This document shows positions 24,471-27,519 of a DNA stretch of 27,519 nucleotides, piece after piece (position 1 is the stretch's first letter; each line of letters opens with the position of its first letter). The stretch covers positions 53,461-80,979 of the forward strand of contig DIHE01000063.1 of assembly GCA_002420005.1 (NCBI GenBank), written 5' to 3'. A model generated the notes under the pieces. It was not told the DNA's origin. It saw only the letters and a list, made by a program, of their open reading frames with translations, and searched no databases. The position numbers and the translations under genes were made by a program. This DNA comes from Holophagales bacterium UBA5704. GTDB lineage: Bacteria > Acidobacteriota > Thermoanaerobaculia > Multivoradales > UBA5704.

Positions 24471-24845
24471 GTGGACGTCAAGCCGGTCAAGACCGAACAG
24501 GACTATCGAGCGACCCTTCAGGAGATCGAGCGGCTCATGAGCGCCGTACCCGGAAGCCCCGAAGGCGAGCGGTTGGACGTGCTGGTCACGTTGGTCGAGG
24601 CGTACGAGCGGGTCCACTTCCCTCTCGATCTGCCCGATCCGGTGGAAGCCATCAAGTTCGTCATGGACCAGCGCGGTTTGAGCCCGAAAGATCTGGAGCC
24701 GATGATCGGCCGCTCCAACCGTGTCTACGAGGTTCTCAGCCACAAGAGGCCTCTCACTCTCCGGATGATCTGGAAGCTGCACAAGGGGCTCGGGATTCCG
24801 GCGGAATGCCTGATCAGGCCCCCCGGCGACCTCGCCGTAGCCTGA
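24471..24845 (+). CDS. higA: HigA-type antitoxin (HTH, Xre family)
   Basis: The 124-aa protein has the usual HigA start (DVKPVKTEQDYRATLQEIERLM, then GERLDVLVTLVEAYE). A C-terminal helix-turn-helix follows (AIKFVMDQRGLSPKDLEPMIGRSNRVYEVLSHKRPLTLRMIWKLHKGLGIPAECLI). GTG 24471 follows GAGGAGG by 6 nt. It would bind and silence HigB and repress the operon. Here the toxin gene directly upstream is truncated but the antitoxin is intact. Confidence 0.92.
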   Translation: MDVKPVKTEQDYRATLQEIERLMSAVPGSPEGERLDVLVTLVEAYERVHFPLDLPDPVEAIKFVMDQRGLSPKDLEPMIGRSNRVYEVLSHKRPLTLRMIWKLHKGLGIPAECLIRPPGDLAVA

Positions 24846-24939
24846 AGCTGATCCGGGTGGAGGTGCCGGCCGGGTCCTCCCGGCTTGCTGAAGAGGGTGC
24901 TACGAGAGGAACCGCTTTCTCAGGTCTTCAAAGTCCCGC

Positions 24940-25392
24940 CTACCGGCGGCGCCCGCGCGGTGGTGCAGGACGAGCGGTCGGCGAGAGCCGGGCACCCGGT
25001 TGGATGAGGTCGTAAATCTTGTGAAAGAGGTTCCTCTGCCCGAGAACCTGGCGCGTCTCCCAGGTCAGCAGCTCCTCCCCTGCGAGGGCGTTGATCCTCT
25101 GTTCCAGCTCCACCAACTGGTGGGAGCAGCGGCGGATGAGGGTGCCGAATCGAAGCCAGAGAAAGAGCAGCGCGAGCGCAGCGGCAGCGAAGAGAGCGGT
25201 GCGTCCTTCGAAGGTCCAGGGTCCGAGGTGGACGGAGGGCAAGCGGTTTGTCTCGGTCTCGAAGAAGGCATAGGTGCCGAGAGCCGCGACATAGCCCACC
25301 AGGGTGAACCGGGCGCTGATCCGGCTCTCGATCTCGGAGCGCATCGCCCGGTACTCTTCGAGGAGAAGGTCCACCCTGTCCTTGGCATCCAT
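24940..25392 (-). CDS. Small membrane protein with two transmembrane helices
   Basis: The 150-aa protein begins with a charged helix (DAKDRVDLLLEEYRAMRSEIESRISAR). Two hydrophobic segments follow (FTLVGYVAALGTYAFFE; ALFAAAALALLFLWLRFGTLI), then a cytosolic-looking helix (HQLVELEQRINALAGEELLTWE) and a basic Pro-rich tail. GGGAG precedes ATG 25392. The family is not named to me; the layout of helix, two membrane segments and helix is common in small inner-membrane proteins of unknown role. It converges on higA. Confidence 0.7.
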   Translation of the reverse strand: MDAKDRVDLLLEEYRAMRSEIESRISARFTLVGYVAALGTYAFFETETNRLPSVHLGPWTFEGRTALFAAAALALLFLWLRFGTLIRRCSHQLVELEQRINALAGEELLTWETRQVLGQRNLFHKIYDLIQPGARLSPTARPAPPRGRRR

Positions 25393-25801
25393 GGCGCGAT
25401 TCTCCCATCGTCGGTCGAGGAACCACAAGGGACCTCCCCCCGCGGCGTCCGCCCTCTTCTCGGAAATGCTCTCCCGGCCGCCCTCGCTCGTGTGCCTGCC
25501 TCCCGCCTTTGCGATAGGATCTCAGGGATCTCGGGAGAGCAGATGGCAGGACAACCCAGCCTTCCCCAAGCGGCCGGACTTCAGCTTCGCCCCGTGATGG
25601 AGAGCAATGGGTCTACGTGTTGGACACCGGCGGGACGGCGAGCCCCGGCCTTGCAGCGGACGGCCGGCGCCGCCTCTGAGGGTCAACCCGGCGCGGCTAC
25701 TTCCCGAAGAGCCGGCAGGTGAGCCATTCAGGAATCAGTGGCACCTCGGCGATCATGGCGGCAAGGCCCCCTCCCGGCCTGAGCGGTGCTATCGTCGGCT
25801 C
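25393..25801 (+). other. Intergenic stretch with a possible decayed small gene
   Basis: No intact gene is convincing here. Around 25550-25679 the plus strand reads QDNPAFPKRPDFSFAP in one frame and, after a single-base shift at 25595, DGEQWVYVLDTGGTASPGLA in another. Together they look like one small protein broken by a frameshift. A GGGAGAG and an ATG at 25543 lie upstream but in a different frame. The rest is plain GC-rich sequence. Confidence 0.3.
25787..25795 (+). promoter_or_regulatory. Extended -10 promoter, leaderless, of the yjbQ-like gene
   Basis: TGCTATCGT lies with only 6 nt between its end and the ATG at 25802, and there is no Shine-Dalgarno sequence. Confidence 0.45.
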
Positions 25802-26209
25802 ATGGTGCGGCGTCTCACCTTCGACAGCCAAGGCCGGGGCCTGCAGGAGATCACCCAGGCGGTGGCGCAGGCGGTGCTGGAGGCCGGTGTCGCCGAGGGC
25901 CTGTGCACCGTGTTCGTGCAGCACACCTCGGCCAGCCTGACCATCCAGGAAAACGCCGATCCTTCGGCGCGGCACGATCTGGAGAGGTGGCTCAACCGGC
26001 TGGTGCCGGAGAACGACCCGCTCTATACCCACACGTCCGAAGGGCCGGACGACATGCCCTCCCACATCAAGGCCGCTCTCACCGCGACCTCCCTGGCAAT
26101 CCCGATCCTCGACGGCCGGCTGGGTCTCGGCACCTGGCAGGGCATCTACCTCTGGGAGCACCGGCGGCACAGGAGCCGCCGCAACGTGCTGGTGCACGTG
26201 GGGGCGTGA
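25802..26209 (+). CDS. YjbQ/UPF0047 family protein (secondary thiamine-phosphate synthase type)
   Basis: The 135-aa protein has the UPF0047 signature: CTVFVQHTSASLTIQENADPSARHDLERWL, HTSEGPDDMPSHIKAAL and LGTWQGIYLWEHRRHRSRRNVLVHV. His residues of these motifs line a metal site in solved structures of the family. E. coli YjbQ shows weak thiamine-phosphate synthase activity; the true role is unclear. The length is normal. The ATG at 25802 follows an extended -10 directly. Confidence 0.93.
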   Translation: MVRRLTFDSQGRGLQEITQAVAQAVLEAGVAEGLCTVFVQHTSASLTIQENADPSARHDLERWLNRLVPENDPLYTHTSEGPDDMPSHIKAALTATSLAIPILDGRLGLGTWQGIYLWEHRRHRSRRNVLVHVGA

Positions 26210-26247
26210 GGTTTCACAGGAACCCACGTGGGCTTCCGGGTGACCTC

Positions 26248-26256
26248 TGCTACCAT
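26248..26256 (+). promoter_or_regulatory. Extended -10 promoter, leaderless, of the RNase H gene
   Basis: TGCTACCAT lies 8 nt before the ATG at 26265, and no Shine-Dalgarno sequence is present. It is nearly identical to the element before the B12-subunit gene. Confidence 0.5.
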
Positions 26257-26264
26257 CCGGGGCC

Positions 26265-27191
26265 ATGACGGAACCGGTCTCGGCGCGGCCTGCGCGCCCG
26301 GAAGTGACGATCTATACCGATGGCGGCGCCGAGCCCAATCCGGGCACGGGAGGGTGGGCGGCCATCCTCCTCAACAAGGAGAGCGGCAAGACCAAGGAGC
26401 TCTCCGGCGGCGAGCCGCGGACGACCAACAACCGGATGGAGCTGACCGCGGCGATCCGCGCCCTGGAGGCGCTCAAGCAGCCGTGCCGGGTCCACCTGTT
26501 CACCGATTCGCAGTATCTGAAGAAGGGCATCACCCAGTGGATGGCCGGCTGGATCGCCCGCGGCTGGAAGCGCAAGGACGGCGAGCTGCTGAACGAGGAC
26601 CTCTGGCGCCGTCTCGCCGAGCTGGTCCGCGAGCACCAGATCGACTGGCAGTGGGTCAAGGGCCATGCCTCCAACCGCTGGAACAACCGTGCCGATGAGC
26701 TGGCGAGCGAAGCGATCCGCGCGCAGAGGGGGGCCTCGCGCGAGGCGCCGGCCGCCTCCGGCCCGCCGCCGGAGGCCGAGGTCTTCCTGCGCGTCTCCTG
26801 CGGCGGTGGCAAGGGTGGCTGGGCGGCGCTCGTCCGCCGGGGCGGCACGGACAATCTCCAGACCGGCCGCAGCGGCAAGACGTCGCCGAACCAGATGGAC
26901 CTCCTCGGCGCCGTCGCGGCGCTGGAGGCCTTGCCGCGGGGGATCTCGGTGGCCGTTCACACGGGGTCCGACTACCTGAGAAATGGTGCCACCCAATGGA
27001 TGGAAGGTTGGAAGCGGCGCGGCTGGAAGACCCAGGAAGGCGCCGAGGTCTCCAACCGCGAGCTCTGGCAACGCCTCGACGCCGCCCTGGCGGCGCGTAA
27101 GGTGACCTGGCCGTCGATCAAAGGGCGGGACGTGCCCGAGCTGGAGACTCTGGGCAAGACCGCGCGCGAAGCCGCAGCCGGGGAGGCTTGA
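26265..27191 (+). CDS. rnhA: Ribonuclease HI with an extra degenerate C-terminal RNase H-like domain
   Basis: RNase HI cleaves the RNA strand of RNA-DNA hybrids. Residues 13-150 form a complete domain with catalytic Asp19 (YTDGG), Glu59 (NRMEL), Asp81 (FTDSQYL), His134 (KGHA) and Asp144 (NRADELA). After a Pro/Ala linker (about 155-170), residues 172-305 repeat the same fold: VSCGGGKGGWAALV, NQMDLLGAVAALEAL, VHTGSDYLRNGATQWMEGWKRRGWK and SIKGRDVPELETL. All catalytic positions are changed there (Asp to Cys179, Glu to Asp212, Asp to Gly234, the fourth lost). The protein is 308 aa against about 155 for ordinary RNase HI. Confidence 0.93.
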   Translation: MTEPVSARPARPEVTIYTDGGAEPNPGTGGWAAILLNKESGKTKELSGGEPRTTNNRMELTAAIRALEALKQPCRVHLFTDSQYLKKGITQWMAGWIARGWKRKDGELLNEDLWRRLAELVREHQIDWQWVKGHASNRWNNRADELASEAIRAQRGASREAPAASGPPPEAEVFLRVSCGGGKGGWAALVRRGGTDNLQTGRSGKTSPNQMDLLGAVAALEALPRGISVAVHTGSDYLRNGATQWMEGWKRRGWKTQEGAEVSNRELWQRLDAALAARKVTWPSIKGRDVPELETLGKTAREAAAGEA

Positions 27192-27262
27192 CCCGAACAA
27201 CACGGAACGTCCCAGCGCCTCCCCCGAGCCTGCAATTCCCGAACGTCAGAAGGAGAGACACG

Positions 27263-27519
27263 ATGAGCGAACAGAGCAAGTGCCCGATCGCCGGCCATAC
27301 CGGCAGAACCTCGGCGGGCCGAGGGACGTCGAATCGCGACTGGTGGCCCCATCAGCTGAACCTGGGCATCCTGCACCAGCACGCGCCGGCCTCCAACCCG
27401 CTGGGCCCTGATTTCAACTACGCGGAAGAATTCAAGAAGCTCGATCTGGCCGCGCTGAAGAAGGACCTGTACGCGCTGATGACCGACTCGCAGGATTGGT
27501 GGCCGGCCGACTGGGGCCA
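27263..27519 (+). CDS. katG: Catalase-peroxidase, 5' part only
   Basis: The first 85 codons are in the window. The start ATG follows AAGGAGAG. SKCPIAGHTG, SNRDWWPHQLNLGILHQH, PLGPDFNYAEEFKKLDLAALKKDL and QDWWPADWG are typical of the KatG N-terminus, just before the distal heme motif. KatG destroys hydrogen peroxide as a heme enzyme in the cytosol or periplasm. No signal peptide is seen. Confidence 0.93.
   Translation, partial: MSEQSKCPIAGHTGRTSAGRGTSNRDWWPHQLNLGILHQHAPASNPLGPDFNYAEEFKKLDLAALKKDLYALMTDSQDWWPADWG

Overview
This is high-GC, gene-dense bacterial chromosome. The signal-peptide and lipoprotein types, a CarboxypepD-plug-barrel TonB receptor ending in Phe, a two-subunit B12 mutase and a REP-like 'SAGVSPA' element suggest a Gram-negative member of Acidobacteriota or a similar lineage. 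That placement is inference; no rRNA or marker gene is present.

Layout. 1-3116: a partial Uma2-type nuclease (-), an RmuC homologue (+) and a SurA/PpiC lipoprotein (-). 3286-10929 (+): the large subunit of a methylmalonyl-CoA-type mutase, a DinB-like protein, a secreted repeat protein, then, after a long hairpin and an extended -10 promoter, the B12-binding mutase subunit, a response regulator, biotin protein ligase, type III pantothenate kinase and an unknown protein. The last five form one tightly spaced operon linked by cofactors (B12, biotin, CoA). 10952-12667 (-) is a solitary OLD-family ATPase/TOPRIM protein, divergent from comEC (12769-15075, +). 15097-15354 is the fossil C-terminus of a subtilase.

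15462-19796 is the most interesting part: a homoserine/methionine operon (trans-sulfuration enzyme, aspartokinase-homoserine dehydrogenase fusion without ACT domains, second trans-sulfuration enzyme). It is preceded by a sigma70-like promoter, a 34-codon leader peptide with a Met cluster (MRQRMTMVM), and a terminator hairpin with T tract. A 10-bp antiterminator pairing is mutually exclusive with that terminator. This has the architecture of ribosome-mediated transcription attenuation responding to methionyl-tRNA.

19720-22533 (-) is a TonB-dependent receptor. Upstream of it lies an array of about 18 degenerate 21-nt tandem repeats that fills the gap to the terminator of a small coiled-coil protein gene. 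23735-24845 is a toxin-antitoxin graveyard: two divergent loci, each with a truncated toxin (AbiEii-like nucleotidyltransferase; HigB) and an intact antitoxin gene. The end holds a small membrane protein, YjbQ/UPF0047, an RNase HI with a degenerate second RNase H domain, and the start of katG.

Several genes start 6-10 nt after an extended -10-like hexamer without a Shine-Dalgarno sequence, which suggests that leaderless transcripts are common in this organism.
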